10,871 nucleotides of DNA, taken from the NCBI GenBank assembly GCA_964387365.1, contig CAYLWP010000083.1:1-10871 (forward strand). Direction: 5' to 3'. Source of the DNA: COE1 sp964387365 (GTDB taxonomy: Bacteria; Bacillota; Clostridia; Lachnospirales; Lachnospiraceae). The translations under genes and the position numbers were made by a program. A model generated the notes under the pieces. It had not been told where the DNA came from and searched no databases. It saw nothing but the letters and a program-made list of their open reading frames with translations. Of this stretch, positions 1-7,184 are shown one piece after another. Every line of letters starts with the position of its first letter. Position 1 is the stretch's first letter.

Positions 1-52
1 TGCGACCTCTGCGTCCCGAACGCAGCGCTCTACCAAGCTGAGCCACGCATCG
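1..52 (-). tRNA. tRNA-Pro (anticodon CGG), 5' part only
   Basis: Read on the minus strand, the sequence folds as a tRNA. It has a 7-nt acceptor strand beginning with C (CGATGCG), then TG and a D-arm with stem GCTC/GAGC around AGCTTGGTA. The anticodon arm has stem CTGCG/CGCAG and the 7-nt loop TTCGGGA. The anticodon CGG lies at 16-18 and reads the proline codon CCG. A first base C, as here, is characteristic of bacterial tRNA-Pro. The variable loop and the start of the T stem are present, and the rest of the gene lies outside the left edge. The 5' end at 52 is placed by counting seven bases back from the two linker bases before the D stem. Confidence 0.93.
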
Positions 53-65
53 AAGCAACAATATT

Positions 66-93
66 ATTATACAGATTTTTATAATTATTGCAA
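66..93 (-). promoter_or_regulatory. Promoter of the tRNA-Pro gene
   Basis: On the minus strand, a TTGCAA -35 box (88-93) and a perfect TATAAT -10 box (66-71) are separated by 16 bases. Transcription would begin about 7 bases past the -10 box, leaving a 5' leader of only a few bases before the tRNA, as is usual for stable RNA genes. It overlaps the probable -10 box of the divergent esterase gene. Confidence 0.6.
80..85 (+). promoter_or_regulatory. Possible -10 box for the esterase gene
   Basis: A TATAAT hexamer reads on the + strand here, about 54 bases before the esterase start. No good -35 box lies 16-18 bases upstream, so this is only a candidate. It sits inside the spacer of the divergent tRNA promoter, so the two promoters could hinder each other if both are real. 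Confidence 0.28.
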
Positions 94-138
94 TAGTAAG
101 TTTCAATTTTTTTTATTTATGGAGGGGAAGAGTGCAAA

Positions 139-927
139 ATGGCATTATTACACGTTAATTTTTTTTCACACGCATTGGGAAAATGTACAGCAATGAATGT
201 AATTTTACCACAAAGAACAAGAAATCAGATTGAAATGACAGAAGAAGGCAACAGAAGAAAATATCCGGTATTGTATTTGTTACATGGATTAAGTGATGAT
301 TATACAATCTGGTTAAGACGGACAAGTATCGAGCGATATGCAGATGGTATGGGTATTGCGGTTGTCATGCCGGATGCAGATACTTCCTATTATTCCGATA
401 TGGTACACGGAAGAAAATACATGACCTTTTTATCAGAAGAATTACCGGAAATCGTGCTTGACTTTTTCCCGAATATTTCGCAGGACAGGGAGGATACCTT
501 TGTTGCCGGGATTTCCATGGGTGGCTACGGAGCCTACAAGCTCGCACTCGGATCGGACCGTTTCGGAGCAGCAGCTTCGCTTTCCGGCTCACTGGATTTT
601 CCTCTTGAACTTACCTTTGAGCGCAACCTGAAGTCAAACAGAAAACTTTGGGAAAATGTATTCGGGGATTTGGAGCAGGTAAAGGGTTCTGTAAACGATG
701 TGCTGTTTTTGGCTGAGGAAAAGAAAAAGAACGGAAAAGCCTTGCCAAAGCTTTATATGTGGTGCGGAACGGAGGATTCTCTTTATCAGCTAACGGCAAG
801 TGCGCATAAAAAATTGGACGAACTTGGCTTTGATCTGACCTATGAAGAATCACAGGGTGGACACCAATGGAAATATTGGGATGAGAAAATACAAACGATA
901 TTGCAATGGTTACCAATAAAGCGTTAA
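139..927 (+). CDS. Esterase, alpha/beta hydrolase fold (putative esterase family, EstA/tributyrin-esterase-like)
   Basis: A 262-residue serine esterase that probably hydrolyses short acyl or acetyl esters in the cytoplasm; the natural substrate cannot be told from sequence. The nucleophile elbow is GISMGG with Ser126. An LLHG segment (47-50) fits the oxyanion region. The other triad members are probably Asp213 in CGTEDSLY and His242 in GGHQWKYWD, which matches the S-formylglutathione hydrolase/EstA branch of the putative esterase family (PF00756). Its length is normal for that branch. No signal peptide or membrane segment is evident; the N-terminus (MALLHVNFFS) is typical of cytoplasmic members. 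The start follows a GGAGGGG ribosome site at 121-127, about 11 bases upstream. The gene stands alone between a divergent tRNA and an antiporter gene with its own likely promoter. Family is confident; substrate is unknown. Confidence 0.9.
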   Translation: MALLHVNFFSHALGKCTAMNVILPQRTRNQIEMTEEGNRRKYPVLYLLHGLSDDYTIWLRRTSIERYADGMGIAVVMPDADTSYYSDMVHGRKYMTFLSEELPEIVLDFFPNISQDREDTFVAGISMGGYGAYKLALGSDRFGAAASLSGSLDFPLELTFERNLKSNRKLWENVFGDLEQVKGSVNDVLFLAEEKKKNGKALPKLYMWCGTEDSLYQLTASAHKKLDELGFDLTYEESQGGHQWKYWDEKIQTILQWLPIKR

Positions 928-958
928 ATGCTTATGAAGTTTTTGTGATTCTTTTCTC

Positions 959-986
959 TTGTTTTATTTTGCAAAAGTGCTATATT
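959..986 (+). promoter_or_regulatory. Candidate promoter of the antiporter gene
   Basis: TTGTTT (959-964) and TATATT (981-986) are separated by 16 bases, and a TG one base before the -10 box gives an extended -10 element. Transcription would start near 993, leaving an untranslated leader of about 60 bases. No convincing terminator separates this from the upstream esterase gene, so some read-through is possible. Confidence 0.42.
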
Positions 987-1055
987 AATCTATGGTAAAC
1001 AACTAAAATTTTAACAATTTCTGCAAGACAGGATGAGCAGAATGGAGGATTTATC

Positions 1056-2240
1056 ATGGAACCATATGCAGTATTTAAGGATCTTGCTATTATCATTGTA
1101 GCGGCAAAGGTCTGCGGTATTATCGCCAGAAAGTTTAAGGCACCGCAGGTAGTAGGTATGATTATTGCAGGTTTGCTTGTCGGACCAAGCGTGTTAGGCT
1201 GGGTGGAACTGACGGATTTTATTACACAGATGGCAGAAATCGGCGTTATTCTTCTGATGTTTTCTGCAGGTCTGGAAACAGATTTAAAGGATCTTGTAAA
1301 AACAGGACCGGTTGCAACGCTGATTGCGTGTGCCGGTGTAGCAGTACCGCTTATTATGGGTACTATTTTATATATGATGTTCTATGGCTGGGCAGCAGTC
1401 GGAACAGATGAGTTTTTTAAGGCAGTATTTATTGGCTGTATTATGACAGCGACCAGTGTTAGTATTACTGTTCAGTCGCTTCGTGAAATGGGATATCTCA
1501 AGGGTAGTGTCGGAACAACGATTCTTAGCGCAGCAATTATCGATGATATCATTGGTATTATTGTGCTTACCTTTGTGATCGGCTTCAAGAATCCGGAATC
1601 TCAGCCGGTTCAGGTAATTATTAACACCGTATTGTTCTTTGTAGCAGCCATTGTTGGCGGTATCATTGCGTACTTTGTGTTCAAGAAGATAGATACAAAG
1701 TATCCGCATACCAGAAGAATACCGATTGCCAGTCTTGCGCTCTGTTTCATTTTAGCCTATGTGGCAGAGGAATACTTCGGAATCGCAGATATTACCGGTG
1801 CTTATGTAGCGGGAATTATTCTTTGCAGTATCAAGGATTCACAGTATATTGAAGAGAAGGTTGACATTAATTCTTATATGCTGTTCGGACCTGTATTTTT
1901 CGCAAGTATCGGATTAAAGACAGCTATTGACGGTATTGATTCTGCTTTGATTCTGTTTTGTATCGGTTTCGTTATCGTTGCGCTTGTTTCCAAGATTATC
2001 GGTTGCGGTCTGATGGCAAGAATCTGTGGCTTTAAGAGTATGGACAGTTTCAAAATCGGTGTCGGTATGATGACAAGAGGCGAGGTTGCCTTGATTGTTT
2101 CACAGAAGGGACTTTCCGTCGGACTGATGTCTTCCGAGTACTTTACTGCGGTAATTCTTCTGATTATTATATCTTCGATTACGGTACCTATATTCTTAAA
2201 GCTGTTATATACCAAGGCACCGGAAGTAGAAAAAGCGTAA
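1056..2240 (+). CDS. Cation:proton antiporter (CPA2 family, Na+/H+ exchanger domain)
   Basis: A 394-residue integral membrane antiporter that exchanges H+ for Na+ or K+ across the cytoplasmic membrane and so takes part in ion and pH homeostasis. Nearly the whole chain is hydrophobic, with about a dozen membrane segments, consistent with PF00999. Residues 131-137 (TATSVSI) fit the unwound TM4 of the family. They are followed by the paired aspartates Asp163-Asp164 in SAAIIDDIIG, the ion-binding signature of electrogenic CPA2 exchangers such as NapA. FGPVFFASIGLK (277-288) and GMMTRGEVALIV (337-348, with Arg341 and Glu343) match conserved late helices. There is no C-terminal RCK/TrkA-N domain as in KefB/KefC, so it is a short NapA/GerN-like form with no visible nucleotide-sensing part. 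The start is fixed by GGAGG at 1044-1048, seven bases upstream. The transported ion is not predictable from sequence alone. Confidence 0.93.
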   Translation: MEPYAVFKDLAIIIVAAKVCGIIARKFKAPQVVGMIIAGLLVGPSVLGWVELTDFITQMAEIGVILLMFSAGLETDLKDLVKTGPVATLIACAGVAVPLIMGTILYMMFYGWAAVGTDEFFKAVFIGCIMTATSVSITVQSLREMGYLKGSVGTTILSAAIIDDIIGIIVLTFVIGFKNPESQPVQVIINTVLFFVAAIVGGIIAYFVFKKIDTKYPHTRRIPIASLALCFILAYVAEEYFGIADITGAYVAGIILCSIKDSQYIEEKVDINSYMLFGPVFFASIGLKTAIDGIDSALILFCIGFVIVALVSKIIGCGLMARICGFKSMDSFKIGVGMMTRGEVALIVSQKGLSVGLMSSEYFTAVILLIIISSITVPIFLKLLYTKAPEVEKA

Positions 2241-2264
2241 CCGCTTTAACCGGCAACGCTTTTT
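2230..2264. terminator. Compact bidirectional terminator between convergent genes
   Basis: AAAAAGCGT (2230-2238) and ACGCTTTTT (2256-2264) form a 9-bp perfect stem. A short inner CCG/CGG pairing (2241-2243 with 2251-2253) may extend it. The T run follows the stem on both strands, so it can end transcription in both directions. The antiporter stop codon (2238-2240) and the regulator stop codon (2246-2248) both lie inside this structure. Confidence 0.7.
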
Positions 2265-3544
2265 ATCAGGGCAACTGCCTTCGGGAAATCATCCATTGGC
2301 AGTTCACAACAGGATAGAGCAACATGGGCATACCCCTTTGTTTCCCTAGGAGAGGCAAAGACGCGGATGCCTTTTTTTTGCAGCTTATCCCTGAATTCTG
2401 TATTGGTCATATTGCTTTTTACCTTCAGATGAACGAGAAATACCGATTCGCCCATGGAAACCAAGGCACGGTTGCCGAAGGCAAGCTCCAGTTCGTTGCT
2501 AAGTGCCTTTGCCTTATTGGCATACAGACGTTTCAGCTTTCGTATCTGGCTGTCGAGGTGTCCGTCACGGAGAAACTGACAAAGAGCAAGCTGTTCTGAC
2601 TTGGAGGCTGTCTGGTTATATAAAGCCTTCTTTTTTTCATAAAGCGGCAGAAGTTCATCCGGCAGTATCATAAAGCTTAGTCGGATAGAAGGCAAAAGCA
2701 GCTTGGAAAAGGTACTCAGATAAACAACATGTTCACCGCCGGCAAGTCCCTGCAGACAGGGACGGGGCTTTGTAAAATAGCGGAATTCATTGTTATAGTC
2801 ATCTTCGATAATGAGTCTGTTGTGTGAGATGGATTCGTGAAGCAGGGAAAGTCTGCTTTCCACGGACATCACGTCACCCAACGAGGTCATATGGGAAGGG
2901 GTCATATACAGAATATCAGCCTCTTCCTTATTCTGTATGATATCAAAGCCGTAATCCTCAAAAATAATCATACCCTGTGCAAACTTCGTGTCATGGAAGC
3001 AGACACCGTTTTTGTCCCGAAGCAATGGGCACAAGATATTAAGCAGACTTTGCGAGCCGGCACCGATGACAATATTCTCCGGTTTGCAGACAGCATTTCT
3101 TTTATTAATTACATACTGGCAAATGGTTTCTCTCAGTTCATATTCTCCCTGAGGCTCCCCGTAGGTCAACATTCGTTTGTCCTTACGAAGTGCGCTTTTG
3201 ATATATCGTCTCCAAAGGTTAAAATCGAAGCTGTCGGCATCTACATTGCTGGAGGTAAAATCATAGAGGATATCTTTTTTGGTTTTGTGGATATCTTTGG
3301 AAACAGAGGAGGAGCTTGTGGAATTTTTTACCGGACGCGGTGTAACATAGTAGCCGCTTTGCGGGCGGGATATGATATAACCGTCTGCGGCAAGGCACAG
3401 ATAGGCAGCCTCGATTGTGGTACGGCTAAGACTAAGCTGTTCGGAACACTTTCGGATAGACGGCATTTTCGTATTTTCCGGAAGCTTGCCTGAAAGAATC
3501 AATTTTTTATAATAATCATACATCTGCATATATCTTGTAGCCAT
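2246..3544 (-). CDS. MocR-family transcriptional regulator (GntR winged helix fused to PLP-dependent aminotransferase fold)
   Basis: A 432-residue regulator. Residues about 5-68 form a GntR-type winged helix (KMPSIRKCSEQLSLSRTTIE, then AADGYIISRPQSGYYV). A Ser-rich linker spans about 72-90, and a class I aminotransferase-like domain runs to the end. The PLP lysine is Lys281 in STFSKLLLPSIRL, and IEDDYNNEFRY (Asp248/Asp249, Tyr250) and TPSH (215-218) match MocR PLP-pocket motifs. Such proteins sense PLP or a PLP-amine adduct rather than catalyse transamination. An AAAGGAG site lies seven bases upstream of the start. It is transcribed divergently from a heterodimeric ABC exporter, which is its likely target. 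An oddity is that near the C-terminus the usual LRLGF-like stretch carrying a carboxylate-binding arginine appears as VALSC (408-412), without arginine. This suggests an effector other than an ordinary amino acid, but it needs an alignment. It is unlikely to be a real aminotransferase because of the DNA-binding domain. Confidence 0.93.
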   Translation of the reverse strand: MATRYMQMYDYYKKLILSGKLPENTKMPSIRKCSEQLSLSRTTIEAAYLCLAADGYIISRPQSGYYVTPRPVKNSTSSSSVSKDIHKTKKDILYDFTSSNVDADSFDFNLWRRYIKSALRKDKRMLTYGEPQGEYELRETICQYVINKRNAVCKPENIVIGAGSQSLLNILCPLLRDKNGVCFHDTKFAQGMIIFEDYGFDIIQNKEEADILYMTPSHMTSLGDVMSVESRLSLLHESISHNRLIIEDDYNNEFRYFTKPRPCLQGLAGGEHVVYLSTFSKLLLPSIRLSFMILPDELLPLYEKKKALYNQTASKSEQLALCQFLRDGHLDSQIRKLKRLYANKAKALSNELELAFGNRALVSMGESVFLVHLKVKSNMTNTEFRDKLQKKGIRVFASPRETKGYAHVALSCCELPMDDFPKAVALIKSVAG

Positions 3545-3562
3545 GGCTGTGCTCCTTTCTGT

Positions 3563-3580
3563 CAGCAGAATAAACTGCTG
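3563..3580. promoter_or_regulatory. Inverted repeat CAGCAG-N6-CTGCTG in the regulator's leader, possible operator
   Basis: A perfect 6+6 dyad with a 6-base AT-rich centre. It begins about three bases past the predicted start of the regulator transcript and ends just before its ribosome binding site. Its position suits either an autorepression operator or a small leader hairpin close to the AAAGGAG at 3552-3558. No protein is assigned from sequence alone. Confidence 0.4.
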
Positions 3581-3589
3581 TTTAGCAAT

Positions 3590-3618
3590 ATTTTATCATG
3601 ACAGTTTTCCGCCTACAA
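3590..3618 (-). promoter_or_regulatory. Promoter of the MocR-type regulator gene
   Basis: On the minus strand, TTGTAG (3613-3618) and TAAAAT (3590-3595) are 17 bases apart. TGA directly precedes the -10 box, forming an extended -10 element. Transcription would start near 3583, about 39 bases before the start codon. The -35 box lies close to that of the divergent exporter promoter, so the two promoters are back to back. Confidence 0.6.
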
Positions 3619-3649
3619 GGGAATAGGATTTGATTTTGGTAAAAACTGT
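3601..3649. promoter_or_regulatory. Spaced inverted repeat ACAGTTTT ... AAAACTGT spanning both divergent promoters; candidate MocR operator
   Basis: ACAGTTTT (3601-3608) and AAAACTGT (3642-3649) are perfect 8-bp inverted copies with centres 41 bp apart, close to four helical turns. Each arm continues outward into a second matching segment, ATCAT (3595-3599) and ATGAT (3653-3657), with slightly different spacing. Each arm thus sits over the -10 side of one of the two divergent promoters. MocR proteins are domain-swapped dimers that commonly bind two spaced half-sites between divergent genes, so this is the best operator candidate. Binding itself is inference. Confidence 0.5.
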
Positions 3650-3657
3650 GCTATGAT
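3630..3657 (+). promoter_or_regulatory. Promoter of the ABC exporter operon
   Basis: TTGATT (3630-3635) and TATGAT (3652-3657) are 16 bases apart, and TG one base ahead of the -10 box makes an extended -10 element. Transcription would begin near 3664, leaving a leader of only about 23 bases that ends in AGGAGG (3676-3681). So short a leader leaves no room for an attenuator, so control is probably at initiation. Confidence 0.6.
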
Positions 3658-3686
3658 TATTTCAATGATTAAATTAGGAGGTTCTT

Positions 3687-5423
3687 ATGAAGAGCTTGTT
3701 AAAATATTTGAAGGATTATAAGAAGGAAACGGTTCTTGCACCTTTGTTTAAGATGCTGGAAGCGTCCTTTGAACTGTTTGTTCCGCTTGTTATGGCGGCA
3801 ATTATTGATACCGGTATAACAAACGGCGACAAGAGTTATATTTTGCAAATGGGAGGAATTCTTGTTCTGCTTGCGGTAATCGGGCTTGTCTGTGCGGTAA
3901 CGGCACAGTATTTTAGTGCAAGGGCAGCAGTAGGCTTTGCGACAAAGCTTCGTCACGCACTGTTTGCCCATATTCAGGGCTTATCCTATACCGAGCTTGA
4001 TACGCTTGGTACAGGAACACTGATTACAAGAATGACAAGCGATGTCAATCAGCTGCAAAATGGTGTGAATCTGACGCTCCGCTTACTGCTTCGTTCTCCG
4101 TTTATCGTATTTGGCGCCATGATTATGGCATTTACGGTGGATGTCAGGGCAGCGATGATTTTCGTAGTAACGATTCCTCTGTTGTCGGTTGTTGTATTCG
4201 GCATTATGATAGTAAGTCTGCCTTTATATAAGAAGGTTCAGGCAGCGCTGGACAGAGTGCTTGGAAGAACAAGGGAGAATCTTGCAGGTGCACGAGTGAT
4301 TCGTGCCTTTTGTAAGGAAGAGCAGGAAATCGCATCCTTTACGGAGGATAATGAACATCTGTTACAGGTTCAGGTATTTGTCGGAAAAATCTCGGCAGCC
4401 ATGAATCCGCTGACCTACATTATCGTAAACGGCGCATTGGTTGTCCTTCTTTGGACAGGAGCCATTCGCGTTGACAACGGAATCATTACACAGGGTGCTG
4501 TTGTAGCGCTTGTTAACTATATGTCCCAGATACTGGTTGAGCTGATTAAGCTTGCTAACCTGATTATCCAGCTTACAAAGGCACTTGCCTGTGCAAAGAG
4601 AATAGAGGCTGTATTTGCAGTAGAGAATTCGCAGGAAATTCTTCCGGAAGCTGCAAAGGCTGCTGCGACAGACGACATGGTTTCTTTTCACCATGTAAGC
4701 CTTGCTTATCATAAGGATGGCGAAGAAGCCCTGACGGATATTGACTTTACCGCAAAAAAGGGACAGACAATCGGTATTATTGGCGGTACAGGCTCCGGTA
4801 AAACCTCGATTGTGAATCTGATACCAAGATTCTATGATGCGACCAAGGGAACCGTTACAGTAAAGGGAAAAGATGTGAAGTCCTACAATACACAAGAGCT
4901 TCGCAGTATGATAGGTATTGTTCCGCAGAAGGCTGTTTTGTTCCGGGGCTCTATTCGGGAAAATCTGTTATGGGGTAATGAGAATGCAACGGATGCTGAC
5001 CTCGAACAGGCAATAGAGATTTCGCAGTCCAAGGAATTTCTGGAAACAAAAGAGGGCAGACTGGATTTTATAGTGACACAGGGCGGTAAGAATCTGTCCG
5101 GCGGACAAAAACAGAGACTTACCATAGCAAGAGCGCTGGTAAGAAAACCGGAGATTCTGATTCTGGATGACAGCGCATCTGCACTTGACTTTGCAACGGA
5201 TGCAAAGCTCAGAAAGGCAATTCGTGAAATGACAGAGGATATGACCGTGTTTATCGTATCTCAGAGAACCTCCTCGATTCAGCATGCCGACCGGATTATA
5301 GTTATGGAGGATGGCGAGGTAGCAGGCATCGGTACCCATGCGTCATTGCTTGCCGATAATGAGGTATATCAGGAAATATACTATTCCCAGTATGAAAAGG
5401 AGGGTGAAGGAAATGAAAAATAA
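3687..5423 (+). CDS. ABC exporter subunit with degenerate ATP site (heterodimeric multidrug type, BmrC/LmrC-like)
   Basis: A 578-residue half-transporter: an N-terminal six-helix exporter domain (about 1-310) fused to an ATPase domain (about 330-570). It should pair with the next gene product to export drugs, peptides or lipids across the cytoplasmic membrane. The ATPase has Walker A GGTGSGKT (Lys372), Q-loop Gln414, an intact LSGGQ signature (470-474) and Walker B ILILDD. Asp495 stands where the catalytic glutamate normally is, and Gln526 in VSQRTSS replaces the switch histidine. These changes mark the non-hydrolysing site of heterodimeric exporters such as BmrCD or TM287/288. Translation starts five bases after AGGAGG. 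The gene's end overlaps the partner's start by 11 bases, so the two are probably coupled. The family is certain; the substrate is unknown. The symbol is left empty because orthology to bmrC cannot be shown here. Confidence 0.95.
   Translation: MKSLLKYLKDYKKETVLAPLFKMLEASFELFVPLVMAAIIDTGITNGDKSYILQMGGILVLLAVIGLVCAVTAQYFSARAAVGFATKLRHALFAHIQGLSYTELDTLGTGTLITRMTSDVNQLQNGVNLTLRLLLRSPFIVFGAMIMAFTVDVRAAMIFVVTIPLLSVVVFGIMIVSLPLYKKVQAALDRVLGRTRENLAGARVIRAFCKEEQEIASFTEDNEHLLQVQVFVGKISAAMNPLTYIIVNGALVVLLWTGAIRVDNGIITQGAVVALVNYMSQILVELIKLANLIIQLTKALACAKRIEAVFAVENSQEILPEAAKAAATDDMVSFHHVSLAYHKDGEEALTDIDFTAKKGQTIGIIGGTGSGKTSIVNLIPRFYDATKGTVTVKGKDVKSYNTQELRSMIGIVPQKAVLFRGSIRENLLWGNENATDADLEQAIEISQSKEFLETKEGRLDFIVTQGGKNLSGGQKQRLTIARALVRKPEILILDDSASALDFATDAKLRKAIREMTEDMTVFIVSQRTSSIQHADRIIVMEDGEVAGIGTHASLLADNEVYQEIYYSQYEKEGEGNEK
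5398..5404 (+). promoter_or_regulatory. Ribosome binding site that fixes the second exporter subunit's start
   Basis: AGGAGGG lies within the last codons of the upstream subunit, with GGAGG (5399-5403) nine bases before the ATG at 5413. Earlier in-frame ATGs (5338, 5392) would add 25 or 7 residues and have no comparable site. A start at 5413 also gives 579 residues, nearly equal to the partner's 578. Confidence 0.8.
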
Positions 5424-7152
5424 TCAGCAAATTATGAAAAAAGTACTTCATCACATTGGAAAATATAAGTTTTTCCTGCTCTTTTCCATTATTATGGCAG
5501 CAGTATCCGTTGCACTGACCCTATATATTCCGATTCTTACCGGCGATGTTATTGACTGTATTATTGGACCGGGTACTGTTGATTTTGCAAGTATTCTTGC
5601 AATTTTACAGAAAATGGCAGTCATTATTATTCTGACGGCAATCATACAGTGGCTCATGAATACCTGTAACAATAAAATCGCATATCAGGTTGTTCGTGAT
5701 GTAAGAGACGAGGCATTTAAGAAGCTGGAGATTCTTCCGTTAAAATACATTGACGGCCATGCACATGGCGATATTGTAAGCCGTATTATAGCAGATGTGG
5801 ACCAGTTTTCCGACGGTCTGTTAATGGGCTTTACCCAGTTATTTACGGGAGTGGTAACGATTATCGGAACCTTGTTGTTCATGCTGTCAATTAATGTGAC
5901 AACAACCATTGTAGTCGTAATTCTTACACCGTTATCCTTCTTTATTGCAAGTTTTATTGCAAAACGTACCTTTAGTATGTCAAAACTGCAGTCACAGACA
6001 AGAGGGGAACAGACCGCTCTGATAGATGAAATGATAGGAAATGAAAAGGTAGTAAAGGCATTTGGTCAGGAAGAGAACGTATTGGAACAGTTTGATGAGA
6101 TTAATAACAGACTGGAGAAGGCAAGCGTTAAGGCAATTTTCTTTTCCTCGCTGACCAATCCCTGTACCCGTTTTGTAAACAGTCTTGTTTATGCAGGTGT
6201 TGGTGTTCTGGGTGCTTATCTTGCCATTAGCGGTCGTATTACCGTAGGACAGCTTTCCAGCTTTTTAAGCTATGCGAATCAGTATACAAAGCCGTTTAAT
6301 GAGATTTCCGGTGTGATTACAGAGCTTCAGAGTGCTCTTGCCTGTGCCGGAAGAGTCTTTGAGTTTATCGAAGAGGAACCACAGATTCCGGATGCAGAGA
6401 ATGCAGTGGTACTTTCGGAGCCCAAGGGACACATAACCATGGAGCATGTTTCCTTCTCTTATACCGAAGGGCAGAAGCTGATTCGTGATTTTAATCTGAC
6501 TGTAAAACCGGGACAGAGAGTTGCTATTGTAGGTCCTACGGGCTGTGGTAAGACTACCGTAATCAATCTGCTCATGCGTTTTTATGATGTGAAGCAGGGA
6601 AGCATCCGGGTGGACGGTATTGATATCCGTGATATGACAAGAGAAAGCCTGAGAAAGGGCTATGGAATGGTGTTACAGGAAACCTGGCTTAAGGCGGGAA
6701 CCATTAAGGATAATATTGTAATGGGTAAGCCGGATGCAACGATGGAGGAAGTGATAGAAGCAGCCAAGGCTGCACATGCACACAGCTTTATCAAGCGTCT
6801 GCCACAGGGCTATGATACTGTGATTACGGAGGATGGCGGAAGTCTTTCACAGGGGCAAAAGCAGCTTCTTTGCATTACCAGAGTTATGCTTTGTCTGCCA
6901 CCTATGCTTATTTTAGACGAGGCGACCTCTTCGATTGATACGAGAACAGAGATCCGTATTCAGAAGGCATTTGCAACGATGATGAAGGGAAGAACAAGCT
7001 TTATTGTTGCGCATCGTTTATCAACCATTCGCGAGGCGGATATCATACTTGTTATGAAGGACGGCAATATCATTGAGCAGGGCAGCCATGAAACGCTGCT
7101 TGCGCAAAAGGGCTTCTATGCAGACCTGTATCAGAGCCAGTTCAGTATGTAA
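5413..7152 (+). CDS. ABC exporter subunit with catalytic ATP site (heterodimeric multidrug type, BmrD/LmrD-like)
   Basis: A 579-residue half-transporter, counted from the ATG at 5413. The six-helix membrane domain covers about 15-310 and the ATPase domain about 340-579. Walker A is GPTGCGKT (Lys380), the Q-loop glutamine is Gln422, Walker B MLILDE has the catalytic Glu503, and the switch histidine is His534 in VAHRLSTI. The signature is LSQGQ (478-482) instead of LSGGQ. This is the expected complement to the upstream subunit. The intact Walker motifs here would face the partner's intact LSGGQ to form the hydrolytic site, and the altered LSQGQ would face the partner's degenerate Walker motifs. 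A longer reading from the ATG at 5338 is possible but has no ribosome site. No clear terminator follows before the promoter of the next gene, so weak read-through into it is possible. The substrate is not predictable. Confidence 0.95.
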   Translation: MKNNQQIMKKVLHHIGKYKFFLLFSIIMAAVSVALTLYIPILTGDVIDCIIGPGTVDFASILAILQKMAVIIILTAIIQWLMNTCNNKIAYQVVRDVRDEAFKKLEILPLKYIDGHAHGDIVSRIIADVDQFSDGLLMGFTQLFTGVVTIIGTLLFMLSINVTTTIVVVILTPLSFFIASFIAKRTFSMSKLQSQTRGEQTALIDEMIGNEKVVKAFGQEENVLEQFDEINNRLEKASVKAIFFSSLTNPCTRFVNSLVYAGVGVLGAYLAISGRITVGQLSSFLSYANQYTKPFNEISGVITELQSALACAGRVFEFIEEEPQIPDAENAVVLSEPKGHITMEHVSFSYTEGQKLIRDFNLTVKPGQRVAIVGPTGCGKTTVINLLMRFYDVKQGSIRVDGIDIRDMTRESLRKGYGMVLQETWLKAGTIKDNIVMGKPDATMEEVIEAAKAAHAHSFIKRLPQGYDTVITEDGGSLSQGQKQLLCITRVMLCLPPMLILDEATSSIDTRTEIRIQKAFATMMKGRTSFIVAHRLSTIREADIILVMKDGNIIEQGSHETLLAQKGFYADLYQSQFSM

Positions 7153-7166
7153 ACGGTGCATACGCT

Positions 7167-7183
7167 TTGAAAATGAATTTCAA
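7167..7183. promoter_or_regulatory. Dyad TTGAAA-N5-TTTCAA just upstream of the MraY-like gene's promoter
   Basis: A 17-bp near-perfect palindrome ending one base before the -35 box at 7185. It lacks a following T run and is AT-rich, so it is a poor terminator for the exporter operon. The position suits a regulator-binding site. No binding protein can be named. Confidence 0.3.
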
Positions 7184-7184
7184 C

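Noticed and set aside
1..138. tRNA-Pro gene as an integration site for a mobile element
   Set aside because: No integrase, direct repeat of the tRNA end or composition break is visible beside it, and the tRNA 3' end is outside the window.
920..934. Small hairpin AAGCG/TGCTT at the end of the esterase gene as a terminator
   Set aside because: The stem is five pairs with one wobble and there is no adjacent T run.
2837..3493. A 218-codon open frame on the + strand
   Set aside because: It is fully antisense to the MocR-type regulator, whose domains and motifs are certain, and its product resembles no family I know.
5338..5412. Longer N-terminus for the second exporter subunit (start at 5338 or 5392)
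   Set aside because: The added residues lie over the partner's coding end with no ribosome site, whereas AGGAGGG is well placed for the ATG at 5413.
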